Made by a program: the position numbers and the translations under genes | Shown here: positions 31,792 through 40,268 of the stretch, piece after piece | Layout of the letters: each line of letters starts with the position of its first letter | Numbering within the stretch: position 1 is the stretch's first letter | The notes under the pieces: generated by a model | Seen by the model: the letters and a program-made list of their open reading frames with translations, nothing else | What the model was told of the DNA's origin: nothing | Databases searched by the model: none | NCBI GenBank assembly: GCA_963844205.1 | Contig: CAWJNK010000015.1 | Coordinates: forward strand, 62,001-126,000 | DNA: 64,000 nucleotides | DNA from: DASSUW01 sp963844205 | GTDB lineage: Bacteria; Actinomycetota; Thermoleophilia; Solirubrobacterales; Solirubrobacteraceae | Direction of reading: 5' to 3'

Positions 31792-32237
31792 CCCTCACGA
31801 GGAAGAACGCGCGCGCGGTTCGCCGGGTGATCGCGGCCGCGGTGATCGCCGCCGGCGTGATCGCCGTGACGAGCTCTCCCGCGAGCGCGGCGACCACCGC
31901 CACGTTCAGCCCCGGCTCCGGCGTGCTGACCGTGTTCGGCGACAGCGCCGACAACTCGATCGCGATCAGCCGCACCGCGGCTGGGAGCATCCTGGTCAAC
32001 GGCGGCGCGGTCGGCGTCGCCGGCGGCACGCCGACCATCGCCAACACCGCGCTGATCCGGGTCTTCGGCCAGGGCGGCCACGACGCGATCGCACTCAAGC
32101 AGGCCAACGACGTCGAGATCCAGAGCCTCGGCGCCGGGGGCACGTGGCTGAGGGCCCACGGCGCCGAGCTGGACCGGCTCCTTCAGCGCGCGTCCTCGAC
32201 GAGGCTCGGCCCCGGGCCGAGGATGGAGACGCCGTGA
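31788..32237 (+). CDS. Secreted RTX-like/calcium-binding-type protein, probably truncated
   Basis: 149 residues with a signal peptide ending ASAAT. FGDSADNSIAISRTAAGSI and VFGQGGHDAIALKQAND resemble the N-terminal part of hemolysin-type calcium-binding repeat proteins, which normally continue with many GGxGxDxL repeats. Here the repeats are missing. The last 25 or so residues are antisense to a cupin fragment, so the gene seems to have been cut and joined to foreign sequence. Confidence 0.6.
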   Translation: MTLTRKNARAVRRVIAAAVIAAGVIAVTSSPASAATTATFSPGSGVLTVFGDSADNSIAISRTAAGSILVNGGAVGVAGGTPTIANTALIRVFGQGGHDAIALKQANDVEIQSLGAGGTWLRAHGAELDRLLQRASSTRLGPGPRMETP

Positions 32238-32452
32238 GCAGCGAGGGCGGCGATCGCCTCGCCGACCGGGAGGTCGCTCACCGGGGCCGGCAGCTCGGCC
32301 CCGGTGCCCGGCCGGCCCATGACGTCGAAGTACTGGCTCAGCGTGTTCGAGGGCGAGATGATCAGCATCAGCCGCGCCACGCCGGACGCCTTCGCCACCG
32401 AGAAGCAATGCGGCACCGCGCGCGGCAGGAACACCGCGTCGCCCGGTACCGC
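32183..32452 (-). pseudogene. Cupin-domain protein remnant (C-terminal part)
   Basis: The frame VPGDAVFLPRAVPHCFSVA then ARLMLIISPSNTLSQYFDVMG is the C-terminal half of a cupin of the quercetin-dioxygenase-like group. An in-frame stop precedes it at 32453-32455, and no start or upstream cupin motif is present. It overlaps the end of the RTX-like gene. Confidence 0.55.
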
Positions 32453-32479
32453 TCACCGACAGGCGGAGGTGCTGCGTTC

Positions 32480-32875
32480 TCAGACGCGCTGGTAGCGGAC
32501 CATGAGGTCGCTCATGCCGGCGGCGACACGTTCGTGTGCGGCCTCGGCGGTCCAGAGGGGCACGTTCGCCTGGACCGCTGAGACGGCGATCGCGATGTCG
32601 ATCAGGCTCGCGGTGAACCCGGCGCGGAGGAGATCGCCGCGGACCAGTCCCGCCCGGAGCCAACCGTCACGGTCGAGGCCGGACCACGGAAGCGCCCGTA
32701 GACGGAGCGCGTACTCGCTGCGACGTTCCGCCGGCACCCCGGCGACGAGCTCGGCGAGTACCGGGCCGCACATCATGACCTCGCCACGCGCCAGGAACTC
32801 GTCGAGCTCCCGCGCCCAACCGGCCTCGCCCCGTCGCAGGTACTCGATCCAGACCGAGGTGTCGGCGAGGATCAC
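32480..32875 (-). CDS. vapC: VapC-type PIN-domain ribonuclease toxin
   Basis: 131 residues. PIN-domain acidic residues are visible: Asp in ILADTSVWIEYL, Glu in CGPVLAELVAG, and Asp in LIDIAIAVSA. These proteins are Mg-dependent RNases that cleave tRNA or rRNA when free of antitoxin. GTG 32875 overlaps the antitoxin stop (GTGA), the normal coupling for this operon. Confidence 0.88.
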   Translation of the reverse strand: MILADTSVWIEYLRRGEAGWARELDEFLARGEVMMCGPVLAELVAGVPAERRSEYALRLRALPWSGLDRDGWLRAGLVRGDLLRAGFTASLIDIAIAVSAVQANVPLWTAEAAHERVAAGMSDLMVRYQRV

Positions 32876-33108
32876 GGCGAGAGCGGCCCGACGCGCTCGG
32901 CGGCGCGGCTCCGCTCCACCGCGCGTGCCTGCCGCCAGGCGGTCTCGTCGAACTCGACGGCGCCCGCCTGCGCGCGCAGCCACGTCGCAGCGTCCTCAGA
33001 CAGGTGGGCCGTGATCGCGATCTCGATCGCCTCGGTCTTGGAGGCGCCGGGGTAGCGCGCCATCAACGCTTCGATCAGCCCGTCGGCGATGTCGAGCGTC
33101 GTACGGAT
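32872..33108 (-). CDS. vapB: VapB-type antitoxin with an apparent AUC start
   Basis: 78 residues if read from 33108. IRTTLDIADGLIEALMARYP then GASKTEAIEIAI is the ribbon-helix-helix N-terminus usual for VapB, where the family starts MRTT. The expected ATG is ATC here. The next possible starts, TTG 33066/ATG 33063, would remove the DNA-binding strand. A TACTAT -10-like hexamer ends 6 bases before 33108, so a leaderless AUC start is conceivable. Otherwise the antitoxin is shortened or there is a sequence error. Confidence 0.7.
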   Translation of the reverse strand: MRTTLDIADGLIEALMARYPGASKTEAIEIAITAHLSEDAATWLRAQAGAVEFDETAWRQARAVERSRAAERVGPLSP

Positions 33109-33123
33109 GGCAGATAGTATGCC
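33109..33123 (-). promoter_or_regulatory. vapBC promoter/operator
   Basis: GGCA-TACTATC-TGCC on the minus strand, a short palindrome overlapping the -10-like TACTAT. Suited to autoregulation by the VapBC complex. Confidence 0.4.
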
Positions 33124-33166
33124 AGACTACGAGAGCGCGGGGATCGTCGGCGGGCCGAGGCGACGG

Positions 33167-33931
33167 TCAGCGGCGCGTCGGGCCGAGCGAGCCGCGCGAC
33201 AGCCGGGGAGCCTCGCGCGCCAGCAACGCGGCGATCTTGGCCGCCTCCGCCGCCGAGAGGCGCACCGCGGGGGCGCTCACGCTGACCCCAGCGGGGACGA
33301 CGAGCTCGCGCAGCGCTACGGCGACGCAACGCGCGCCCTCCTCGTTCTCCTCGTCGTCCGTCGCATACCCGTCGGCGCGGACCTGCTCGAGCGCGCGGAG
33401 GTAGTCGTCGATGTCGACGATCGTGTTGCGGGTCCGCGCGGGCATGCCGGCGGTGGGCACGATCTGGCGCACCTCGTCGTCGTCGAGCGTGGCCATCAGC
33501 GCTTTGCCCAGCGCGGTCGAGTGCAGGTAGTCGCGGTCGCCCCGGCGAGCCGCCAGGCGCATCGTGTGCCGGCTCTCCACGATCTCCTGGTAGATCAGGC
33601 GATCGCCGTCCAGCACGCCGAGGTTGACGGTCTCGCCGAAGCGGTCGCGCAGCTCGACGAGCAGCGGCCGCAGCCGGTCGCCGAGCAGGTCGAAGTACTG
33701 GCGCTGAGACGGCAGCGAGAGGCCGAGCGTGTAGTGGTTGTCGGCGGCCCGGGCGACGTAGCCGCGCATCTCCAGGGTCGCCAGGTACCGGAACACGCTG
33801 CTCTTCGGCATCTCCGTGAGCTCGGCCAGCGCGCCGAGCGAGAGCCCCTGCTCCGACCGCTGCAGCGCGTCGAGGATGTCGGTGACCCGCTCCACCGCCC
33901 GCACCGTGTATTGCTCGCCGTTCTCGCGCAT
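33167..33931 (-). CDS. IclR-family transcriptional regulator
   Basis: 254 residues. N-terminal winged helix (RAVERVTDILDALQ, then LAELTEMPKSSVFRYLATLE) and a C-terminal effector-binding domain (HTMRLAARRGDRDYLHSTALGKALMATL). It is the last gene of the leftward RidA-aminotransferase unit, and the only regulator next to the rightward transporter operon. The repeated 19-bp motif before both units is its likely operator. The ligand should be the transported substrate or an intermediate. Confidence 0.9.
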   Translation of the reverse strand: MRENGEQYTVRAVERVTDILDALQRSEQGLSLGALAELTEMPKSSVFRYLATLEMRGYVARAADNHYTLGLSLPSQRQYFDLLGDRLRPLLVELRDRFGETVNLGVLDGDRLIYQEIVESRHTMRLAARRGDRDYLHSTALGKALMATLDDDEVRQIVPTAGMPARTRNTIVDIDDYLRALEQVRADGYATDDEENEEGARCVAVALRELVVPAGVSVSAPAVRLSAAEAAKIAALLAREAPRLSRGSLGPTRR

Positions 33932-33970
33932 CTCGTCCCCTGATTATCGCCGTGCCGGAAACGCGCGCCC

Positions 33971-35266
33971 TCAGGGGGCCAGCCGGCGGAGCACGTTCTC
34001 CGCCGCCTCGAGCGTCCGGTCAACGGCCTCCTGGTCGTGCGCGTTGGTGAGGTACCAGCGGCCCGCCGGGATCAGCCGGACGCCACGGTGCAGCATCTGC
34101 TCGGCGAACCGCGCGTACTTCCCCGTGTCGGCGCGCAGGTGGTCGCGGTAGGTGTGGACGCCTCCTTCGTCCAGGAACCAGGCGAAGAAGACCGCTCCCG
34201 GGCCCTGGGTGACCAGCCGGTGCCCGTGGCGCTGCGCCGCGTCCTCCAGGCCCGTCATCAGCTGCCTGCCGAGGCCGTGCATGCGCTCGTGGACGCCCGG
34301 CTCGGACAGCTCCCGGATCGTCGCGAGCGCGGCCGCGACGGAGATGCCGCCGCCGTTGAAGGTGCCCGCGTGCAGGACGCGGTTGGAGGAGACGGCCTCC
34401 ATCAGGTCGCGCCGCCCGCCGTATGCGCTGATCGGGAAGCCGTTCGCCATCGCCTTCGCCACGACCGCGAGGTCGGGCGTCACGCCCGTGTAGCCCTGCG
34501 CGCCCGCCAGCCCCACGCGGAACCCGGTGATGACCTCGTCGAAGATCAGCAGCGCCCCTTCGCGGCGCGTGAGCTCGCGGACGTGCTCGAGATAGCCCGC
34601 GTGGGGGAACATCACCCCCTGGTTGCAGGGGATCGCCTCCATGATGACGGCGGCGATGCGGTCGCCCATCTGGCCGAACAGCCGGTCGAGCCCATCCGGG
34701 TCGTTCCAGTCGCAGACGACGACCTCCGCGAGCGCCGACGGCAGCTGCCCGCGCGACTCCGGCAGCGCGGGGCCCGCATGCGCCGTCGCGGTGTAGATGC
34801 CGTCGAACCACCCGTGATAGTGGCCCGCGAACTTGACGACGAGGGGACGGTCGGTCACCCCGCGCGCCAGGCGCACGGCGGCATGGATGGCCTCCGAGCC
34901 CGACATCGAGAGCCGGACCAGCTCGAAGGCGGGGACGGTCGCGCAGAGCAGCTCGGCCAGCTCGACCTCGGCCTCGTGCTGGCCTCCGACCTGCTGCAGG
35001 CCCCGGGCCGCCGCGCCCACGGCGGCGGCCACGCGCTCGTGGCCGTGGCCGAGGATGATCGGCCCGAAACCGCACACATAGTCGACGTACTCGTTCCCGT
35101 CGACGTCCACGAGGTACGCACCGCGCGCCTCGCGCAGGAACAGCGGCACGGGCTGCTCGTAGACGCGGAACGCCGTGGACACGCCGCCGGCGAGCGACGT
35201 GGACGCACGCTCGTAGAGCGTTCGCGAGGCCGCATACGGATCGGTGGCGGTGACCGCGGCCGTCAT
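33971..35266 (-). CDS. Class III aminotransferase, glutamate-1-semialdehyde-aminomutase-like
   Basis: 431 residues. AGGVSTAFRVYEQPVPLF and GNEYVDYVCGFGPIILGHGH are the typical N-terminus. The PLP-binding Asp is in LLIFDEVITGFR and the Lys in VVAKAMANGFPISA. Enzymes of this subgroup in catabolic operons move or remove amino groups on small amino acids or amino sugars, rather than making 5-aminolevulinate. ATG 35266 overlaps the RidA stop. A second homologue lies at 53393-54673. Confidence 0.85.
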   Translation of the reverse strand: MTAAVTATDPYAASRTLYERASTSLAGGVSTAFRVYEQPVPLFLREARGAYLVDVDGNEYVDYVCGFGPIILGHGHERVAAAVGAAARGLQQVGGQHEAEVELAELLCATVPAFELVRLSMSGSEAIHAAVRLARGVTDRPLVVKFAGHYHGWFDGIYTATAHAGPALPESRGQLPSALAEVVVCDWNDPDGLDRLFGQMGDRIAAVIMEAIPCNQGVMFPHAGYLEHVRELTRREGALLIFDEVITGFRVGLAGAQGYTGVTPDLAVVAKAMANGFPISAYGGRRDLMEAVSSNRVLHAGTFNGGGISVAAALATIRELSEPGVHERMHGLGRQLMTGLEDAAQRHGHRLVTQGPGAVFFAWFLDEGGVHTYRDHLRADTGKYARFAEQMLHRGVRLIPAGRWYLTNAHDQEAVDRTLEAAENVLRRLAP

Positions 35267-35736
35267 GCCGACGCGTCCCTGATCGCGGCGAAGTCGAGGA
35301 CGTCCGCCCTTGGCGCGTCCGCGAGCCGCTCGCGCCACCCGGCGGCGAGGACGGCGACGCAATCGATCTCCACGCGGATGCCGCCCGGAAGGGCGGCGGC
35401 CTGGATCGTCGTCCGCGACGGCCGCCGGTCGCTCGCGAAGCACTCCGCCCAGACCTCGTTCATGCCGTCGAAGTCCGCGATGTCGGCGAGGTAGACGCCG
35501 CAGCGGACGACGTGCTGCAGCGACGAGCCCGATGCCGCGAGGACCGTGGCCAGGTTGTCGAGCGTCCGGCGCGTCTCCTCCTGGATCGTTCCCGGGACGT
35601 ACCCGCCGTCGGCCAGCGGCCCCTGCCCGGAGACGTGCACGAAGCAGCCCTCGGCGATGAAGGCCGGCGACAGGATCCCGGGCCGCCCCAGCGGCGTGGC
35701 GGTCACGGCTGCGCGCAGTGGCTCTGGCGTGGTCAT
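35263..35736 (-). CDS. RidA-family (YjgF/UK114) enamine/imine deaminase
   Basis: 157 residues, with VHVSGQGPLADGGYVPGTIQ, TLDNLATVLAASG and ALPGGIRVEIDCVAVL, the family core including the Arg-x-Glu motif. RidA proteins hydrolyse reactive 2-aminoacrylate or imines released by PLP enzymes, which fits the several PLP enzymes of this island. It is the first gene of the leftward unit, with a candidate IclR operator 20 bases upstream. Confidence 0.85.
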   Translation of the reverse strand: MTTPEPLRAAVTATPLGRPGILSPAFIAEGCFVHVSGQGPLADGGYVPGTIQEETRRTLDNLATVLAASGSSLQHVVRCGVYLADIADFDGMNEVWAECFASDRRPSRTTIQAAALPGGIRVEIDCVAVLAAGWRERLADAPRADVLDFAAIRDASA

Positions 35737-35756
35737 TCGCACCCTCTCTCGAAAAT

Positions 35757-35775
35757 GAAACGGGAACTCCATTTC
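35757..35775. promoter_or_regulatory. Candidate IclR operator, copy 1
   Basis: GAAACGGGAACTCCATTTC, preceded by T, an imperfect palindrome 20 bases before the RidA start. 14 of 19 positions match copy 2 at 35885, including GAAAC and CATTTC. Confidence 0.6.
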
Positions 35776-35884
35776 GATCTTAGAGTCGAGACCTGGGAGT
35801 GCCCACCCTAATGTCTGCGCGACGACACGCCTTGACAACGGTCCACTCGCCTGTGCTAGAACTTCGCCCGTCATCCCGGCTAGT

Positions 35885-35903
35885 GAAACACATACTTCAT
35901 TTC
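35885..35903. promoter_or_regulatory. Candidate IclR operator, copy 2
   Basis: GAAACACATACTTCATTTC, preceded by T, 40 bases before the solute-binding protein start and on the opposite side of the 207-bp divergent gap from copy 1. The pair would let one IclR dimer set control both units. Confidence 0.6.
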
Positions 35904-35943
35904 TACGCCGCCGATGGGCAAGCCGAGAGGGAGATCGAGAGTC

Positions 35944-37314
35944 ATGAGTCCAGAGCAGTTCGACCGCAGCCGGCGGCCGCTCACCCGCAGCCAGTTCCTC
36001 CGGCTCGGGGCCGCCGCCGGGGCGGGGATGTCGTTCGCGAGCCTGATCGCCGCGTGCGGCGGCGACGCCGAGACGGCGAGCGAGGGCCCGGGCAAGTCAC
36101 CGGCCGCCGGTCAGAAGCTCGGAGGCGCGCTGACGGCGACGTACATGCAGTCGGGCACGTACGACGCGGCGGCGAAGGAGCTGGCGAAGGGCTTCGAGCG
36201 CGAGCTGGGGACGAGCGTCAAGATCGCCGCGTTCCCCTACGTCACGCTGCTCAAGAACAACCAGAACGACCTGCTCACGGGGGCGGGCAACTACGACCTG
36301 CTGTCCGCCGTCGCCGCACCGATGTGGTCCAACCTCGTGCCGCTCGAGCCGTACATGGAGCGCGACGGCTACGACCCGCCGTTCGTGTCCGGTCTGCTCG
36401 ACAAGGTGCCCTACTCCGAGGGCAAGCTCGTCGGGCTGCCCTACAGCGCGGACGCGTACGGGCTGGCGATCCGGACCGACCTCTTCGAGGAGGCCGGCAT
36501 CGACGTGCCCGAGGAGGCCTGGACCTGGGACGAGTTCGACGCCGTCCTCGCCGAGCTCGACGGCCGGTTCAAGCGCAAGGGCATCAGCGCCTTCGTCCTG
36601 GCCGGCGGGGCGGTCGATCAGCTCGCGCCGTTCTTCTGGGGCCGCTACGACGGCTACCACATCGACGGGCAGGGCAAGATGGCGCACGACCCGGCCGCGT
36701 CGGTCGCCGCGGTGGAGCGCCTCCAGCGCCACCTCGACCTCGGCCCGGAGGGCGTCCGCGGCCTGAGCATCGACGCCGCGAACGCCGCCTTCCTCGGCGG
36801 TGACGCCTGCGTCATGGAGTGCTGGCCGAGCTTCACCCGGACCGCCCTCAAGGATCCCAAGCAGTCGAAGGTCAAGGGCAAGTGGGCGTTCGTCCCCTAC
36901 CCGACGCCCGGCTTCGACTATATGGCCCTCTGGCACCTCGCGATCAGCTCCGGCACGGAGCACGAGGAGGCCGCGTGGCAGTGGATCAAGCACTACATCA
37001 ACGAGAAGAACGACAAGAAGTACTTCGAGGACTACGGCTTCGGGCTCGTGATGGAGCCGACCTACGAGGACGCCAAGCTCCTGGAGAAGCACTCCAACGA
37101 CTTCCCGGCGACCAAGGCCAACCTCGCCCGCGCGCAGATGCCGGTCGTCACGGACGAGGCCGAGGCCTTCCTCGGCCAGACCGTCTCCGAGGTCATCAGC
37201 GGCCAGGCGTCAGCGGACGAGGGCATCGCCAAGGTCAACGAGAAGTGGGCCACCCTCAAGCCCGCCGAGCCCGAGGTCGAGCTCGCGCGGCGCCAGGGGC
37301 TCGTCCAGGATTAG
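35944..37314 (+). CDS. ABC transporter solute-binding lipoprotein (family 1, sugar type)
   Basis: 456 residues. N-terminal basic region RSRRPLTRSQFLRLG, hydrophobic stretch and lipobox LIAAC, so it is a membrane-anchored lipoprotein. The body has the extracellular-binding-protein-family-1 pattern (WTWDEFDAVLAELDG; GKWAFVPYPTPGFDYMAL). It captures the substrate for the two following permeases. ATG 35944 has a GGGAG upstream. First gene of the rightward operon 35.9-45.2 kb, behind a candidate IclR operator. Confidence 0.9.
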   Translation: MSPEQFDRSRRPLTRSQFLRLGAAAGAGMSFASLIAACGGDAETASEGPGKSPAAGQKLGGALTATYMQSGTYDAAAKELAKGFERELGTSVKIAAFPYVTLLKNNQNDLLTGAGNYDLLSAVAAPMWSNLVPLEPYMERDGYDPPFVSGLLDKVPYSEGKLVGLPYSADAYGLAIRTDLFEEAGIDVPEEAWTWDEFDAVLAELDGRFKRKGISAFVLAGGAVDQLAPFFWGRYDGYHIDGQGKMAHDPAASVAAVERLQRHLDLGPEGVRGLSIDAANAAFLGGDACVMECWPSFTRTALKDPKQSKVKGKWAFVPYPTPGFDYMALWHLAISSGTEHEEAAWQWIKHYINEKNDKKYFEDYGFGLVMEPTYEDAKLLEKHSNDFPATKANLARAQMPVVTDEAEAFLGQTVSEVISGQASADEGIAKVNEKWATLKPAEPEVELARRQGLVQD

Positions 37315-37337
37315 GGGGCGGGAGTGGGACGAGCGAG

Positions 37338-38243
37338 ATGGCGACGAGGCTGCGCGGGATCGGTCGGGGCGACACGGCGCTGTACGTGGCGTTCCTGGCA
37401 CCGCTCGTCGCGTTCCTGCTGATCACCAACCTGATCCCGCTCGCCTACTCGACGTACCTCGCGTTCACGGACTGGCAGCTGGCGGACCGCGGCGCCAGCG
37501 CGAGCTGGGTCGGCCTGGAGAACTTCCGGAACGTCCTCGGCGACGAGGTGTTCCGCGACTCGTTCGTCCTCAGCCTCGGCTACGCGTCGGTGTCCACCGC
37601 GGTGCAGGTCGTCCTCGGCACGCTCGTCGCCTACATGATCGTGGGGGAGAGCTGGGCGCTGCGGATCGCGCGGGCGCTGATCATCGTCCCGATGTTCATC
37701 CCGGGCGTGGTCGTCGGGACGATCTGGCGGATCATGCTCCACCCCGAGGCGGGCCTCGTCAACTGGGCGCTGGGGCTCGTCGGGCTCTCCGGTCTGCCGT
37801 GGTTCACGGCGCCCCACACGGCGCTGTGGTCGGTGATCATGGTCGACGTCTGGTACTCGACGCCGTTCGTCATCGTGCTCGTGGTGGCGGGGATCGCGTC
37901 GGTGCCGTCCGAGCCGATCAAGGCGGCGATGGTCGACGGCGCGTCCCGCTGGCAGGTGTTCCGGCACGTGCTGCTCCCGATGCTGGCGCCGGTGATCGCG
38001 ATCGCGGTCCTCTTCCGGTTCCTGCTCTCGTTCTTCGTCCTCGATCACATCTACACGACGACCGGCGGAGGCCCGGGCTTCTCGACGAACCTCATGTCGT
38101 TCCACCTCTACCAGCAGGGTCTCGCGTTCTTCAACCTGCCGTACACCGCGGCGGCGTCGTGGCTGATGATCGCGTTCGCCCTCGTGGTGATCCTCGTCCT
38201 CTACGCGGTCCGCCGGACCATCGAGCGCCGTGCCGGGATCTGA
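37338..38243 (+). CDS. ABC transporter permease (MalF/UgpA type)
   Basis: 301 residues with six membrane segments and the EAA loop DGASRWQVFRHVLLPML facing the ATPase. The N-terminus ALYVAFLAPLVAFLLITNLI is typical of the sugar-permease family. Forms the membrane channel with the next gene, which starts inside its 3' end. Confidence 0.92.
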   Translation: MATRLRGIGRGDTALYVAFLAPLVAFLLITNLIPLAYSTYLAFTDWQLADRGASASWVGLENFRNVLGDEVFRDSFVLSLGYASVSTAVQVVLGTLVAYMIVGESWALRIARALIIVPMFIPGVVVGTIWRIMLHPEAGLVNWALGLVGLSGLPWFTAPHTALWSVIMVDVWYSTPFVIVLVVAGIASVPSEPIKAAMVDGASRWQVFRHVLLPMLAPVIAIAVLFRFLLSFFVLDHIYTTTGGGPGFSTNLMSFHLYQQGLAFFNLPYTAAASWLMIAFALVVILVLYAVRRTIERRAGI

Positions 38244-39147
38244 GGCCTCCGTGGCCCGGCCCGCCGCGGGGCAGGCCGAGGCGGCGCGCGCGGCCGAGCG
38301 CGCCTATCGGCGTGCGCGCGCCGGCGAGGCCGCGTTCACCGTGACGCGCGTGGCGGTCCTAGGCGTCTACCTCGTGTTCGTCGTCGTGCCGATCGTGTGG
38401 CTGTTCGTCAACAGCGTGAAGATCCCGCTCGAGTGGCTCGCCACGCCGCCGGTGATCGTGCCCTCGGAGGTGACGGGCGCGAACTACGAGGAGCTCTTCG
38501 CCCGCAACTCCTCGGTGCCGCTCGCGCTCGGCAACTCGATCGTGATCACGGTGGCGGCGACGGCGATCTCGGTGCTGGTCGGCTCGCTCGCCGCCTACAG
38601 CTTCACGCACCTGCGCTGGCGGCTGGTGCCGATCCTCGCGGGACTGGTGCTGCTGGTCGGGCTGTATCCGAAGATCACGGCGGTCATCCCGTACTTCGTG
38701 ATCGTGAACACGCTCGGGCTGCTCGACACCCAGATCTCGATCATCGTCGCGTTCGTCGGGCTCACCTTGCCGCAGACCGTCTGGGTGATGATGGTCTTCT
38801 TCAACGAGATCCCGCCCGAGATCGAGCGGTCGGCGATGCTCGACGGCTGCGGTCCGTGGCGGCGCTTCTTCCGCGTCGTGCTCCCGCTGGCGGCGCCCGG
38901 GCTCGCCGTGGCCGCGATCATGAGCGCGCTCCTGTGCTGGGTCGAGTTCATGATCGCGTCGAGCCTCGCGATCACCGACGCGACGACGCTCCCGGTGGTG
39001 GTCTCGAGCTTCATCCAGGACAAGGGCACGCGATGGGGACCGATGGCGGCGCTCGCCGTCGTCACCGTCGTGCCGGTGATCGTGTTCGCGCTCGCGGTGC
39101 AGCGCTACCTCGTCCGCGGGCTCACGCTCGGGGCGGTCAAGGGCTAG
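38230..39147 (+). CDS. ABC transporter permease (MalG/UgpE type)
   Basis: 305 residues, GTG start overlapping the previous gene by 14 bp. A cytoplasmic Arg/Ala-rich N-terminus of about 35 residues precedes six membrane segments. EAA loop: SAMLDGCGPWRRFFRVVLPL. Second half of the channel. Confidence 0.92.
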   Translation: MPGSEASVARPAAGQAEAARAAERAYRRARAGEAAFTVTRVAVLGVYLVFVVVPIVWLFVNSVKIPLEWLATPPVIVPSEVTGANYEELFARNSSVPLALGNSIVITVAATAISVLVGSLAAYSFTHLRWRLVPILAGLVLLVGLYPKITAVIPYFVIVNTLGLLDTQISIIVAFVGLTLPQTVWVMMVFFNEIPPEIERSAMLDGCGPWRRFFRVVLPLAAPGLAVAAIMSALLCWVEFMIASSLAITDATTLPVVVSSFIQDKGTRWGPMAALAVVTVVPVIVFALAVQRYLVRGLTLGAVKG

Positions 39148-39155
39148 GAGGAGAG

Positions 39156-40268
39156 ATGGCGAGCGTCCAGATCGAGAACCTGCACAAGCGGTTCGGCGAG
39201 CATGCGGCGGTCGAGGACCTCACGCTGTCGGTCGAGGACCGCAGCTTCCTCACGCTGCTCGGGCCGAGCGGCTGCGGAAAGACCACCGCGCTCAACACCG
39301 TCGCCGGCCTCGAGGAGGCGACGGCCGGCGACATCTACATCGGCGACGTCCGGATCAACAAGGTCCCCGCGGCGTCGCGAGACATCGCGATGGTCTTCCA
39401 GAGCTACGCGCTCTACCCGCACATGAAGGTGCGCGACAACCTCGCCTTCAGCCTCAAGATCCGGAAGCTCCCGCGCGCGGAGGTGGCGCGGAAGGTCGAC
39501 GAGGCGGCGGCGCTGCTGGGGCTCACCGAACTGGTGGACCGCAAGCCGCGCCAGCTCAGCGGCGGCCAGCGCCAGCGCGTGGCGATCGGCCGGGCGATCG
39601 TCCGCGACCCGAAGGTCTTCCTCCTGGACGAGCCGCTGAGCAACCTCGACGCGCGGCTGCGCACCGAGATGCGCGGCGAGCTCAAGCTGCTGTTCACGCG
39701 GCTCGGCGCCACCGTGATCTACGTGACGCATGACCAGGCCGAGGCGATGACGATGAGCGACCGGATCGCCGTCATGAAGGACGGCCGGCTGCAGCAGCTC
39801 GGCTCGCCGCTCGAGATCTACCACCGGCCGGCGAACCGGTTCGTCGCCGGGTTCGTGGGGAGCCCGTCGATGAACTTCGCCGACGCGAGCGCCGAGGCGG
39901 ACGGCGACACGACGACGATCCGCACCGCCGACTTCGCGCTGCGGATCCCCACGCCGCGGGACGGAGTCGCGGCCGGCGACGTCGTGCTCGGCCTGCGGCC
40001 GGAGGACGTCTCGCTCGCCGGCGACGACGGGCCGGACACCGTCGCCGGCAGGTGCATGGTGGTCGAGCGTCTCGGGTCCGGCACGATCCTCGTGGTCGGG
40101 ACCGGCCAGGACCGGCTCACCGTGCAGGTGCCGGGAGGACCGGCCGTCGAGCCCGGCCAGAACCTCCGCCTGCGCGTGGACCCCGACAGCGTCTACCTGT
40201 TCGACAAGGGCAGCGGCGCGTCGGTGTCGACGCCCGGGCACGCCGACGGGGGCAACGGGTGGCACTAG
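39156..40268 (+). CDS. ABC transporter ATPase (MsmK/UgpC type)
   Basis: 370 residues. Walker A GPSGCGKTT near residue 38, Q-loop MVFQSYALYPHM, signature LSGGQRQRVAIGRA, Walker B VFLLDEPLSNLDA, H-loop YVTHDQAEAM. A C-terminal OB-fold (TOBE) domain from about 240 is typical of sugar importers. GGAGGAG lies 2 bases from the ATG. It may also energise the second transporter of the island (49.0-52.2 kb), which has no ATPase. Confidence 0.93.
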   Translation: MASVQIENLHKRFGEHAAVEDLTLSVEDRSFLTLLGPSGCGKTTALNTVAGLEEATAGDIYIGDVRINKVPAASRDIAMVFQSYALYPHMKVRDNLAFSLKIRKLPRAEVARKVDEAAALLGLTELVDRKPRQLSGGQRQRVAIGRAIVRDPKVFLLDEPLSNLDARLRTEMRGELKLLFTRLGATVIYVTHDQAEAMTMSDRIAVMKDGRLQQLGSPLEIYHRPANRFVAGFVGSPSMNFADASAEADGDTTTIRTADFALRIPTPRDGVAAGDVVLGLRPEDVSLAGDDGPDTVAGRCMVVERLGSGTILVVGTGQDRLTVQVPGGPAVEPGQNLRLRVDPDSVYLFDKGSGASVSTPGHADGGNGWH

